This document shows positions 48,001-59,110 of a stretch of 64,000 nucleotides of DNA, one piece after another. The DNA comes from Ophiobolus disseminans. Taxonomy: Eukaryota > Ascomycota > Dothideomycetes > Pleosporales > Phaeosphaeriaceae. Within the stretch, counting starts at the first letter, position 1; every line of letters begins with the position of its first letter. The stretch lies in assembly GCA_010093685.1 (NCBI GenBank), contig MU006239.1, positions 425,193 through 489,192 of the forward strand. The letters run 5' to 3'. A model generated the notes under the pieces. The model saw nothing but the letters and a program-made list of their open reading frames with translations. It was not told the DNA's origin and did no database searches. Both the position numbers and the translations under genes were made by a program.

Positions 48001-51000
48001 TGAGTCATGTGGAGCCGGAGCAAGTGGTAGGCCAACGTCTCGGGAGTCGGTCGGTCGTTGCCATCAAAGTTGAGGAACTGTAGCCGGAGGCTGGGCATCT
48101 CACCCTCCAAACAACGGCCGACTGCTGTCATCATGTTCATGTATGGGTCTTCCCCTCGGCTACCTACGGTGACCCACAGCATGCTCTGTAAGTTATCGCA
48201 AAGCTTGACGGCAGCCTTGAACTTTTCTTCTGTAAACGGCCTAAACAATGGCTCGTCGAGCTCGCCCAAGTTGATGGTGGTTGGTGCCGATGCTATCGTC
48301 TGAGCATCGACTGTCACCATGGTCTCGTGGACAACAACGTCCTGGAAGAATGGACTAAGAGCTTTCTCCACACCTCGAACAAGCTGCTTGGTGCGCATTG
48401 TAGCTCCTCCGATGATAAGCACGCTGTTGTTGAACTTCTTCTGCCCAGTGAATGCCAACGGATCCCGGATGAGGTCCATCTCTCCGTCAGTGGCCATTGA
48501 GCACATGACAGAGAAGGGTACTGCATGGGTGCGCTCTTCGGGTGTAGAAGTGTCGATTCCTGAAAATCCAGCATCGCGGAGGAAATCATCCCACACCTGT
48601 TGGGAAAGAAGCGGGGAATGCTTGCGCTCTTCTTCAACACCAGCGAACCAATTGGAGCTTAGACAGCCTCCAAGCGCAACAGCGAGCGATTTGCTGCTGG
48701 TGGGCTCAAGAAACGCGAGATGAGCTCCAGGGCGCATAAGAGAGCGGATGTGGATCAGCGACTGACGAAGGTCGCGGGCGTCGTGTAGAGTGTTGCCTGC
48801 GAGCACCAAATCATAGTAGCCCTTGTTGAAGCCTTGCTCCGTCGGATCCTCTCCAACATCGAGGTCCATGGACAGTACCCTTGCGGAGTATGGCCCATCT
48901 AGTTGCGAGCGTATGTTGTCGAAGTGGGCCTCATCCACATTGGTGCAGGTGTATGACGTGAAGTTGTCGCCGAGAGTACCCAGTATCTTCGTAGCGAGAA
49001 ACCCATCTCCAGTGCCGATTTCCAGGATCCTCATGTTACGGTGTCGGAAGCTGATTTGATTCACCAAATCACCCAAGCGTTCGACGTAAGCCTGGTGAAA
49101 GGGAATGCAGGCAAGAAAACCCTGACCAAACCCAGTATCGTCGGCGGATAGTCTTCCTTTCATGTACAGTCTGAGGCGACTTTTGGCGTCGAGACACGCT
49201 TGCACCTGAGGGTTTGAGGGCGCATACCGTTCTGCAGGCTCCTGAAGGATTTCCCAGGTGTCGGCCAGCCATTGTTTGGGACACGTAGGATGCTCTCCAG
49301 CTCGGACTGTGTCAATGATATGCTCGGCCCAGTCAACGAAAGCACGCTGGTTCTCTGTTCCGTTTGTGCGAACATCATTGATGGTGGTCTCCTTGCAGAG
49401 ATCGCGAAGAACTAGAAGCGACAATCGCTCGGCGAAGTTGGCAATCTTCTCCTCATCAGCTGTGGGCTTGGCCTCAGTCCAATTAGTAGCAAGACTGGGT
49501 AAAGCTGGTTCCCAATCCATGGCAGCAAATGTTTCTCGATCATCATCCGGGGTTGGCTTTGACAGGGGCGTGACGTTGAGTCCTTGTATTTGCACGATGG
49601 TTTGCTTTCCGCCCTCTTCGTAGACATCGATATCTCCGGCGATACCCTCGTCAATGGCATTTACAAGGCATGCATCAAAGGGGAGGGGAGTCTCAACGCC
49701 CGAGGTATCTTCAAATGCACTGGGGTTCACAGTGATGCTGTTGATCATCGTTGGGACGTGGAGTGTCCAAAGCCTACCATCTCCAGGTGCCTAGTATGAG
49801 TCAGCAAATGAAACCAAGGGGTGGAGAGGATTTCAAGGGTTGACTTACACCCACTGCAGCAAACACCGCCTGGAAGGCAACATCAAGAGTAGCTGGATGA
49901 ACGACCCAGTTCTGCACTGCCGAGTCCGGGTCCTGCGGAATGTTAAGAACACCTTTGGAGCCGCTGTTCGTCCGGTGCAATTCAGTAACACCCTGAAACA
50001 TGCCTTCATAGCCGTATCCAAGGTTGGCTAATTCCTCATAGAAGTACTCGACGTTTGTGTCGACAAAGTTGTTGGGCCAATGTGGCCTCTCTGGAAGAGC
50101 ATCCTTGGATGGCTCGCCAATAGTCAACAATACTTTTCCACTAGCCATAGATGAAAAGTCGCCAGCATCTTTGTTGAGACAGGCATTGCAGCCAAAGTCG
50201 GCCGTTATAGCGCCGTCTTGCTTCAAGATGTTGGATAGGATGAAGATAGTCTCAACACTGCTATTTTCGTCGAAAAATGACAGCCCCTTGTGTATGCTGA
50301 AATTTTGTAACTCCATAAGACGAATGGTTTCGAATGGTGCAAGGTTCCGCGCGGCTTCGAGCGCCATCGTCGCAAAACCTGCAGCGGGGAAAACCATTTG
50401 ACCTTGGATCTTGTGGCCAGTCGTCCACGGCATCTCTTTGGGCTTAAGATAGTTTCTCCATCGCAATTCACCTTCGACCTCGTCCGACAACCGAACGCCA
50501 AGAAGTTCATGTTTGGTCTCGGTGCGGAGTCGATGGGTCTTGGAGACACGCGACTCGCCCCAGATGGCCTTTTCATGGTCCCATGTATATGTTGGGAGTT
50601 TCTTGGAGACTTCAAACATTGCGTCCTTGGAAATAGCTCGGTGGTAGCCCTGGAAGTCGATGTCGGATGCACCAAGGATTGTCCAAATGGAGCCTATCGT
50701 GTTAGTGAGGGCAATCGCGTCGTTTTGTCCTCTAGCAAGCGTGCCGAAATATGGAACTGAAGATCCTACAGCTTCTTCGATAGTCGTGCTTGCGGGACCC
50801 TTGAGAGCCGGGTGAGGGCCGACCTCAAGAACGAGACCTGGAATTCCATTGGAGGCTACTGCGGCCTGTAAAGCTTGGGAGAACAAGACAGGGTTCAACA
50901 TGTTGTCGCGCCAGTAAGTACTTTGCAGCACGCTTGCCGCGTCCATGGTAACCCGTTCGTTGCCGTCCGTGACTGACGAGTACCAGGGGCAAGCATCAGG

Positions 51001-53549
51001 AGCTGGGTCAAGGATCTGGATGCCGCACTTCTCGAGTGATTCAATATAAGGCTCGGAGCAGACGCGCATGTGGAAGCTGTGGTATGCAGTGTCTACCTTC
51101 AGCTTACGGACGAACTTGGATTCATCCTGCATCACCATCTCGACAAGATCGATGGCATCTGCATCTCCGCTGATAGTGACGCTAGAGGACGAATTGCTGG
51201 CCGCGAACTGAGCTCTGCCTTTGAGTTTCGGCAGGCTACAAAGGTCGATAGCATCTTGCATATCCGTTCCGGAAGCGATCATAGAACCTCCTTTGGCGAG
51301 CGGGGTGTACTTGCCACGATAGAAGGCAACTCGGATAGCGTCCTTTGCCGACAAGAGCCCCGAGACGTACGCGCATGCAATCTCGCCCGAAGAATGACCA
51401 ACAACAGCCGAAAAGCGAACTCCCGCTTGTCGTAGTAATTCGACGACCATGACTTGAACTGCGAGGCACAATGGTTGCGATATGACACCCTCGGCTATGC
51501 GCGAGTTCTCCTTGGAGGCTAGCATCTCAGCCTTGAGTGACCATTCGGGCGCGTCAGACAACTCGGCTAATGATGCTTCGAGGTCGTTAACGATGGACTC
51601 GGCAAAGTGCGACGCGATGATAAGCTCTCGTCCCATAGTCGCCCACTGAGCACCTTGACCAGTGAACACACCCAAGATCTCGTGGGGTGTTTTGGGATTG
51701 GCACGGGAGCACCAATCCTCTTTCTTTTCGGCCTTTTCCAGTTGCTCTGCTATTTTGGCGGCAAGAGAGCTAACAGAATCGGCGGAGAACGCGACGCGAT
51801 AGCTGAGAGCGGTTCTTCGGAATAGCGTCCAAGAAAGCCTGCCTAGATCGAAGTTGAGGTTATCGTCCAGGAAGGCGAGATAGGTTCGGAGCTGGGCGAC
51901 GAGAGACTTTTCCGATGTTCCCGAGAAAACAAAGGAATATGGAGTCGGTGATAACGTAGCGGTGATCGCTCTGCGTGGTGCAGCCTTCTCGGGCTCATAG
52001 CTTTCGATGATGGCGTGGGCATTGGCGCCTCCAAATCCAAACGAGTTCACGGACGCTCGTCGCGGTACGTCGATTGGTATATCGGGCCAATCCCGCAACT
52101 GCACCGGAACCTGAAGATTACTGTAAAACGGTTCGATGTCGGGGTTGAGCTTGGTGAAATGCATGTTTGGTGGTATCGCCTTGTTCTGAATTGCCAGACC
52201 GGCCTTCATCATACCGGCAATCCCAGCAGTTCCTTCTGTATGGCCGATGATGGTCTTGATGGATCCGACGTGGAGGATATCCTCGTCATCGAAATCATCG
52301 TGGTCTGAAGCGTCCTTCTTGTCGGCATAAAACGCCCGGTAGATAGCCCCAGCCTCTTGAGGATCGCCTGCTGGAGTTCCGGTACCATGCGCCTCGAAAT
52401 ATTGGCATCTATCGCGGCGTTTCAGTGGGTCCAGTCCAGCTCGGGCGTACGTATCTCTGATCAACGTCGCCTGTAGTTCTGAGCTTGCTATAAACAAGTT
52501 AGCGCTATAAAACACCAGAAATACATCATGGAACTAAAACTTACGCATGGTTATACCAGGTGTTTTACCATCCTGGTTGATTCCCGTTTCGCGGATTATG
52601 TATTCAATGTGATCCCCATCGCGTAATGCCGATGAGAGAGTCTTCATGATAATAGATCCGACACCTTCACCACGAGCATATCCGTTGGCACCGGCCTTCA
52701 GGAAACAAGACGTCAGCATGTACTATTCCACGGGGAAGTGATGGCCCGATCAAGATCTTTTAAGAAAAAAGCCGAATGCAAGAAACAAGGGTACTTACAT
52801 CCCACATGCGAGATCGGCCAGTACTCGACAGCATGTTCAGGTTGCTCTCGGATACGAACATGGTCGGAGTGAAGATCAAGTTTGATCCAGCGGCGACAGC
52901 AACTGGTGCTTCTCCGCTTCGTAACGCCTGAACTGCCTGATGAACCGCAACCAAACTACTGGAGCAGGCGGTGTCAATTGTCATTGACGGGCCATGCCAG
53001 TTGAAGAAGTACGAGATGCGGTTCGACAAAATGCTTCGATGTGATCCAGTCGAGGCATATGTGGGTACATTCTCGGGGTCGCCATAGACTGTATTCATGT
53101 AAGCACGAGATGAAAGGCTCGGCTGGCGGGAAGAACATGTGCTTACCGATTTGTTCAAAGTCATTGCACATAACGCCGACGTACACCGCTGTGTTGGATT
53201 CTGATAGGCTTTCGACACTGATTCCAGCTGCCTCGAGTGATTCGTAAACAGTCTCCATGAGTACCCGTTGCTGAGGGTCGATAGACTCGGCCTCACTGAG
53301 CGGGATGTTGAAGAATTGTGAGTCGAACAGTTTGGGGTCCTCATCGAGGAGATAAGCTGAAAGAACGTTACTCGCGCCATGGTAATGGCCATCTTTGTTG
53401 TAAAAGTTGTCGGCTCGGAAGCGATCAATTTTCCTCTGAACGTCCCGTGGATCTTGGAGTAAATCCCAGAGTTTAGAAGGACTTGATGAATTACCAGGGA
53501 AGCGGCAACCACTTCCCACCACGGCGATGGGCTCGTTGGTGTATGGCAT
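42079..53549 (-). CDS. Hybrid PKS-NRPS, KS-AT-DH-MT-KR-ACP-C-A-T, no release domain (3700 aa)
   Basis: Builds a reduced, C-methylated polyketide and couples it to one amino acid. Seven exons: 53549-53147, 53088-52799, 52695-52545, 52487-49849, 49790-46451, 46403-43971, 43925-42079; all introns GT-AG and all joins keep frame. KS: Cys176 (DTACSSS), His315 (EAHGTGT), His364 (KTIIGH). AT: GQGAQW near 552, GHSSGE near 646. DH: His in HKIQGQMVFPAAG near 970 and Asp in HPATLDVAF near 1145. MT: ILEIGTGDG near 1415. KR: GLAGELG near 2105, YAAANAF near 2248. ACP: GVDSL near 2420, then an acidic Ser/Glu linker. C: HHIAMDG near 2758. A: FTSGSTGTPKG near 3242, specificity code by eye DFDAAGSTCK. T: GGNSLL near 3657. 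It stops 43 residues later: no R, Dieckmann or TE, and no ER. Confidence 0.93.
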
Positions 53550-54815
53550 ATTGTGATGAACGAGACTGGAAGGTGATTGGGGTATATACTACAACGAAGC
53601 GTGGATATTTCGTGGTAATGGACGTTTGTGAAAAGGGTGGGATATAGTGCAATGTACCGAGGCGATATAGTATAGTTCGTAGAGTGAAAATTGCGTTTAA
53701 AGTGAACTTGCTGGTGGAATGTATAAGGCCAATCGAGGTATAACATTGGATGCGTCCACTGGTGGCCTCGCGCGTGGTGATGCAATGACGACATCGGTGA
53801 CGGGCTACCATCCTCGACGGCCACACCAACACGGTCGGACTGTTGTACCCCATCGGGGAGCAATGGTTCAGGCGGTCCCTTGAGGCTGCCATTTCGGTGT
53901 TGCTTTGAAAATGACGATGGGGGCTGGTCGAAGCTGAAGTGTGGTACGTGCATAGGACGCGGGGAGTTTCAAGTTCGCGCTAACAACAAGCGAGCGAATC
54001 ACCATCTGGGCATAGTGTTGCTATGTTTCTATTTCTGCCCATGCCGAGGCAGCCTCACACAACATCTTCTGCTGCGAGCATGTCAGCCATCACGAGTGTC
54101 AGCGATATTGTCAGCCACCAAACGCGAATCTCTGCTACGCTCCTATCTGGTGCTTCTGAGCCGACTAATTCGAAACTACAATGCGCGTTTGACTGCGACG
54201 ACTTTCATCATTGCCTAATATGTCTCTCATCCTATGCGCGTGGCATTTGAGCACAGAGAGGCGTTCTTCGCGTTTTGGTTCGTGAATTGATCATTGCAAA
54301 ACCGCTTCGGTAAACGCACGGGGCCCAAGTGAGCACAAGGTCAGCCTAAAGAGTATGAAACACCAGTATTTTGAAGTTCCATAAGCACATCGGAGTTGTA
54401 TGAGTACGTCGATCAGCCAAAAACGCTTGCCAGGTCTATTCGCGTGCTTATACAACCCCACGGCAACTAGCATGTCTTTGGATGCCTATTATGTGGCTAT
54501 GGCTGCTGAAGAAGCTCACGTGGGCAATCATGACGAGAAAGCAAGAGCGTTGTGATGTCACTTCTAGCGTGTCGATGCTTTCCGGAATAGTGAATGACAT
54601 CAATCACCATCGTTGGTAGGAAGGGCGACTTATGAGACACGCAAGGCATGATCTGCTGTGATACCCAAGTGATTCATTGAGTACATATAGAACAGACCTT
54701 GAGGTAGTAGGTGGAGTGTCTGAGCGTACGATTCCATGATAGGACTACACTGATTCAAAACAACACTCTTTTGACATCAAGTTATTTCTATCCTACTACA
54801 CAAGCACCATTTAAG
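53550..54815. promoter_or_regulatory. Shared divergent promoter region of PKS-NRPS and hydrolase
   Basis: 1266 bp separate the two start codons. On the PKS side TATATAC (53581-53587) lies about 35 bp before the ATG and other TATA-like runs lie near 53644 and 53666. A CGGTCGG direct repeat at 53832-53838 is the only candidate for a zinc-cluster regulator site, and it is weak. On the hydrolase side ACATATAGAAC lies at 54682-54692. Frames inside (53491-53953 and 53880-54250) lack protein character. Confidence 0.55.
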
Positions 54816-55595
54816 ATGATGCGCAACGTCAAGCCAAAGGTCAAGAAGCCCGTCATGCTTCTACTACACGGCTCCGGAAGCTCTTCTGATATATTCGGCA
54901 TCCAAACACATACCCTCGCAAGATCCCTCTCAGCGACATACGACCTTGTCCGAATCGATGGACCTATTCCAAGCGCTCCTGGTCCCGGCGTACTGCCCTT
55001 CTTCGCCGACATGCCAAACTACTATAGGTGGCTTGCGCCTAATCTATCTCCGTCATTGCGCGCCACCGAACTGCTGGGCGTAGCAAAGTACATCTCCACC
55101 GAGTTGGAGGATCAGAATGTGAAGCCTGAGGACGTCGTCGCTTTTCTGGGCTTCAGCCAGGGTGCTATGGTATCTCTAGCCATGCTCTCTCTGCGCCTCC
55201 TCGGTCTTTCTTACTTTCCGAAGCTGCGATTCGTGGTATCGATTGGCGCAAACACCAGTGGAAATACAGAACAATTGGACGAGGTCGAGCAGATGATGGC
55301 TTCGTTATCATCGGCCTTAGGCAGGAAGGATCTCAAGTTTCCTGGTCATACTGTCCAGACATGCGGATTAAAGGATATCTGGTATGATGAAGGGAAGAGG
55401 TTGCAGAATATGTGTGCAAAGGAGAAGACGGAGACGATGGATCACAGGGATGGCCACGTGGTTCCGAGAGCAAAGATTGATGTAGTCAAATTGGCGAATC
55501 TGATTGCTAGAGTCGAGGATGCGAGCAAAGCGGAGGCCTACCGAGAGGTCCGTAACGAAGACGAACTGTTATCCCTACTTGATAGACGCGAGTAG
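54816..55595 (+). CDS. FSH1-family serine hydrolase, candidate trans-acting product-release enzyme (259 aa)
   Basis: Alpha/beta hydrolase of the fungal FSH1 family, the family of LovG and similar cluster hydrolases that free polyketides from their synthase. Oxyanion region LLLHGSGSSSD at 15-25, nucleophile Ser114 in GFSQGA, Asp187 in GLKD, His214 in DGHVVP: a complete triad in the right order. Length fits the family. I chose ATG 54816, since the frame open from 54711 adds 35 residues without homology-like character, and the core begins right after MMRNVKPKVKK. No signal peptide, so cytosolic. Divergent from the PKS-NRPS, which lacks its own release domain; that pairing is an inference about function, not proof. 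Otherwise it could be a housekeeping esterase. Confidence 0.88.
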   Translation: MMRNVKPKVKKPVMLLLHGSGSSSDIFGIQTHTLARSLSATYDLVRIDGPIPSAPGPGVLPFFADMPNYYRWLAPNLSPSLRATELLGVAKYISTELEDQNVKPEDVVAFLGFSQGAMVSLAMLSLRLLGLSYFPKLRFVVSIGANTSGNTEQLDEVEQMMASLSSALGRKDLKFPGHTVQTCGLKDIWYDEGKRLQNMCAKEKTETMDHRDGHVVPRAKIDVVKLANLIARVEDASKAEAYREVRNEDELLSLLDRRE

Positions 55596-56096
55596 TCAAT
55601 ACAATTGCTTTCTTTGAAGGCGGGTTTAGTTCCCGGTCATGGAAGCGTGCAAGTGGCAGCGACACCAATTTGTCGTCGCGCAATATCAGTAGACTTCCAC
55701 TTCACAAGTCGCTCAAAACATGGTCCATGACATGACTTGGCTAAGGCTCTTGCTGCAGCTGTCTCTCGGGACAACCGGTACTCATCGAAAATAGGCATGT
55801 AACTCATCACGCCACGGGAGTCCTCTTGTTCTTCTTCTCTCACGTGTGTGATATGGAAGGAGAATGAAGGACTGAGTTGATTGTATAGCTATGAACGAGG
55901 GAAGCTATATATATGTGTAGAATGAGAGAGCGTAGGGATAACCCTGCTAGCGTGCAACATCTTCCGTCAATTTTTCGGGTGTTGGTTGCTCCTGGCTATC
56001 CTCAAGCGGATTGACTCAACAAGAACAAGTGACGGAGGGCGGGATTGTGCAATAACATGACGACGCATCAAACAGGAGTGGATTTCATGTAGCTAT
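55596..56096. other. Intergenic between two convergent genes
   Basis: 501 bp between stop codons. A minus-strand frame at 55637-55843 has no recognisable character. A TATATATATG run at 55908-55917 is present. Nothing else seen. Confidence 0.5.
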
Positions 56097-57284
56097 CTAG
56101 AACTCGACACACCCGAGCTCGGGTGTATGGCTCGACAGGTCCAGCATATGAAGCACTGAAGGTTGATCTACAACAGGACTGTCGAGTGCTTCCAGCGGGA
56201 ACAGCCAGAACCCAAACGCTGGCCGTACCAAATTCTCCGGAACCTCATCGCGGTCACGGCCATCCGATTCAATCTTCCATCTCTCATTCTCCTTCTGTAT
56301 CCACTGCTCTGCTCCTTGCCGATCAATGACCCTACCAAAGTCCATGGCTGGATCGTACCTCAAAAGGAATTTGTACTTGATATGTGGAGCGGACACGCGA
56401 AACGTAGCCAGTAGTTGCTGCCACTGACGCACTGTTTCCTTGTTATCGCTGGTACCGATCACGGTCTTTCTCAAATCATCGCCAACGGCGCGGGGATCCC
56501 GCTGCATGCGATTGAAGGTAGGCCGATGAGCGCGAATAGGAAAAGAGCGATTGTAGAGATACTCTTGGTATCCAATGCCGCTCTTGAAACCGAACAGTTG
56601 GCGTCCAAATTTTACCGTTGACACAAGAAAGACTTCGTTCAGGCCTGCTAATATTTGTTGCAGGGCCGTTCGCACATTATCTTCGAGTCCCGAGGGGTCC
56701 ACCGTGTCTATCTCGTTTGTTATCAGCCCATCAAAGTCAATGGCCATGTTAAGAAGTCCAATATGGTGCGGATCCCACTGTGTTTTGAGGCGATAGAGGA
56801 AGTCAAACAGAGTATGTTCGATTGAGACCGAGGGGCTTATTTGCAGGAAGTCGAACTCTGGGTTGAAGTATAATATGCCAGAGCCTTGTTCATTTTCTTT
56901 CTCGTCCACAAATGTGCAAGGAATGTGGACTCGATAGAACCACATCGCCTCGTCTCTGGACTCTCGGTTCACCCGCAGGAGCTTGCTTAGCACCTGAAGC
57001 CCACATACGAGAGCGCTAAATCTTGGTTGGTCGCTTTCTATCAGTGATAGGGCATTTGGGTTTGGAGGCAGCTCATTGTTTCTAGGGAAGCGTAGATCGA
57101 GGATATCGTCCAGGGCCTTGATTCGTAATTGGATCATGCGATTCCGCTCCAGCGCATGTCGCCAAATTGTGAGGCGTAATTCTTTCGGAAGCAGTGGGAA
57201 CAACGAGAATGTATCTTGTGTGTCGTGCGTGATATCCCCAGAAAAGTTGATGGGTTTAAGGTGAGGTTGGTTCTTGAATGACAT
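56097..57284 (-). CDS. 2EXR-domain protein (395 aa)
   Basis: Uninterrupted 395-codon frame. Residues about 25-130 fit the fungal 2EXR domain: FSLFPLLPKELRLTIWRHAL at 27-46, then a loop, SALVCGLQVL and LLRVNRESRDEAMWFYRVHIP near 100-125. The first half of this signature (F-x-x-F-x-x-L-P-x-E-L-R-x-x-I-W) is diagnostic. The rest is fungal-specific without known motifs. Such proteins are very numerous in ascomycetes and have no established biochemical role; some resemble F-box-like adaptors. Start at the first ATG, which puts the domain close to the N-terminus. It shares a 449-bp divergent promoter region with the SDR gene. A link to the biosynthetic genes cannot be judged. Confidence 0.85.
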   Translation of the reverse strand: MSFKNQPHLKPINFSGDITHDTQDTFSLFPLLPKELRLTIWRHALERNRMIQLRIKALDDILDLRFPRNNELPPNPNALSLIESDQPRFSALVCGLQVLSKLLRVNRESRDEAMWFYRVHIPCTFVDEKENEQGSGILYFNPEFDFLQISPSVSIEHTLFDFLYRLKTQWDPHHIGLLNMAIDFDGLITNEIDTVDPSGLEDNVRTALQQILAGLNEVFLVSTVKFGRQLFGFKSGIGYQEYLYNRSFPIRAHRPTFNRMQRDPRAVGDDLRKTVIGTSDNKETVRQWQQLLATFRVSAPHIKYKFLLRYDPAMDFGRVIDRQGAEQWIQKENERWKIESDGRDRDEVPENLVRPAFGFWLFPLEALDSPVVDQPSVLHMLDLSSHTPELGCVEF

Positions 57285-57733
57285 GTTGTCTCAAACAACC
57301 TTGGAAAGAGATCGTGAAGTCAATTGACTGTATCGCTCGAGCGTAAGACTGTCCGGTTGAGTTGAATATTGGTAGAAAGTCGATCAGTAGCTGTTGGATG
57401 TGAGGCTACAAAGAGCTAGCGGCGTTGCGGCACAACCGCATGAACAACCGCATTGCGTCATGTATTCATGACGTCAGTGTGGGGGCTTCTTTCGCCCCGA
57501 GGACGGCGTTGGCTGACGGCGTCAGCCTACGATATGCAAAGTGGCGCAGGGAACTCGGACCCCACCATACTCCAGAAGGACATTCGAGCAGACATCGCAT
57601 TATTCCAGAAAATTGACTGACTGAAAAGTCAATATCTCCGACGAAATTCTTCAGCGAGGCTATTCGCGTCGCGATCTCCAATTTTCTTTTCACGCTTTTT
57701 TCCGTCGACTCCATTTCATCAAGGTTCAACGCG
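57285..57733. promoter_or_regulatory. Divergent promoter region, 2EXR gene and SDR gene
   Basis: 449 bp between two start codons. Contains a near-duplicate pair CACAACCGCATGAACAACCGCAT at 57430-57452. No defined TATA box identified. Confidence 0.45.
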
Positions 57734-58733
57734 ATGACCGGACCATTAGGACGAAAGAATGTGCTTGTCACAGGGTGAGTCATGTAGAGGCAGTTGAAAC
57801 CGTTCTCATTCGTGGCTAAATTGAACAGGTGTACTCCGGGTGGTATTGGCTATGCAGTGGCCAAGGAATTCCACCAGCGCGGATATCAGGTCATCGCAAC
57901 GGCTCGAAGGCCAGAGCTACTAGAGGAATTTCGCAGGCAAGGAATGGAAGCTGTTGCACTTGATGTAACAGACGCCACGAGCATCAAGAGCTGTCGACAA
58001 GAAGTCGGGAAGCTTGTTGATGGCAAACTAGATGTTCTTATCAATAACGCGTGCGTCTCGAGATATTGCTACGATGCGCATACTAATTGCAATTTGCAGC
58101 GGACGTGGACTTACCATGCCGGCCACTGATATAAATCTCGAAGATGCTCGCGACGTCTACGAAACCAATGTCTTCGGAGTCATGGCGATGGTTTCCGCTT
58201 TCGTGGATCTAATCATTCCCGTCCAAGGCCTGATCATCAACGTAGCCTCAATCTCGGCACTCATTCCGTATGTCTTCGGTTCAGTATACGCGAGTAGCAA
58301 AGCTGCGTTAGCCTCGTATTCGCGCACTCTCCGTACTGAACTGCGACCGTTTGGCGTCCGTGTGCAGGTCGTCATGGCTGGTACTGTCAAAAGCAACATA
58401 GGCGCTGCTTCATCATCCAAGTTGCCCGAGAGCAGCTTATACCAGTGTGCGAATCATTTGTACGAAGATAGATTGGGATTTTCACAAAAGACCACGTCTA
58501 ACCCTATGTCGACTGAGGCATTCGCGCACAAATTGGTGGACAACGCCCTCCGACCAGAGTTCAACCTGTTTTGGAGAAATTGGTTCGGAAGGTCAGACTG
58601 GTTTTATTATGGTGGGATGTCGACACTGCTTCACAAGTTATCGCTGTCTGGAGAGTGGATGCTCGATTTCGTGATGTACCGAAGATTTAGGATGCATGAG
58701 CTGGAGAAGATCGTACAAGATAGAAGACGATGA
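57734..58733 (+). CDS. Short-chain dehydrogenase/reductase, Ayr1-like (298 aa)
   Basis: NAD(P)H-dependent oxidoreductase resembling fungal 1-acyldihydroxyacetone-phosphate reductases. Three exons, 57734-57774, 57829-58050 and 58100-58733, with introns of 54 bp (GTGAGT...ACAG) and 49 bp (GTGCGT...GCAG). Splicing restores TGCTPGGIG (residues 13-21), the dinucleotide loop, and NNAG (86-89), neither of which is complete in any unspliced frame. Active site Ser138, Tyr151 and Lys155 (YASSK). The C-terminal 60 residues contain an aromatic stretch (WRNWFGRSDWFYYGG) as in Ayr1-like enzymes, possibly membrane-peripheral. Could act in lipid metabolism or reduce a cluster intermediate. Convergent with the ATP-grasp gene. 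Confidence 0.88.
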
Positions 58734-59110
58734 ACTTTGAGGACTCCATAGCACAGTGCGATTCAATATCAGGATTTTGTTGTGAACAATCATCACGTGC
58801 GGACTGTCATAAAATTGGCCTCCTGACAAACATCTGAGGTGGCCTAGGGCGTACGTAATTGAGTTGTTTCTCGAGAATCTAGCGGGTCAAGGTGCCCATC
58901 ATGCTGCTGGAAGTTGCAGATGCTGCAGTACAACGCACTCGCGCTACGTGGACAGAATCATTAAGTCTGGAACAAACTGAATTTATTCATTTGGTAGATA
59001 TGGAAACTGGTTTACAACGAGCACGAACGCGATATCTAAACAAGACTCGAGACGATGAAGGGCAAAAGTTCCGCCAGACTGAGTTCAAAGAGACAAAATA
59101 CAAATACCCG
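58734..59110. other. Intergenic between two convergent genes
   Basis: 377 bp between stop codons of the SDR and ATP-grasp genes; the frame 58892-59392 that runs through it is mainly antisense to the ATP-grasp gene. Nothing else seen. Confidence 0.5.

Noticed and set aside
52760..53953. 397-codon minus-strand frame as a separate gene
   Set aside because: Only its last part is real (KS exon 2). The first half lies in the promoter and in an out-of-frame overlap with exon 1.
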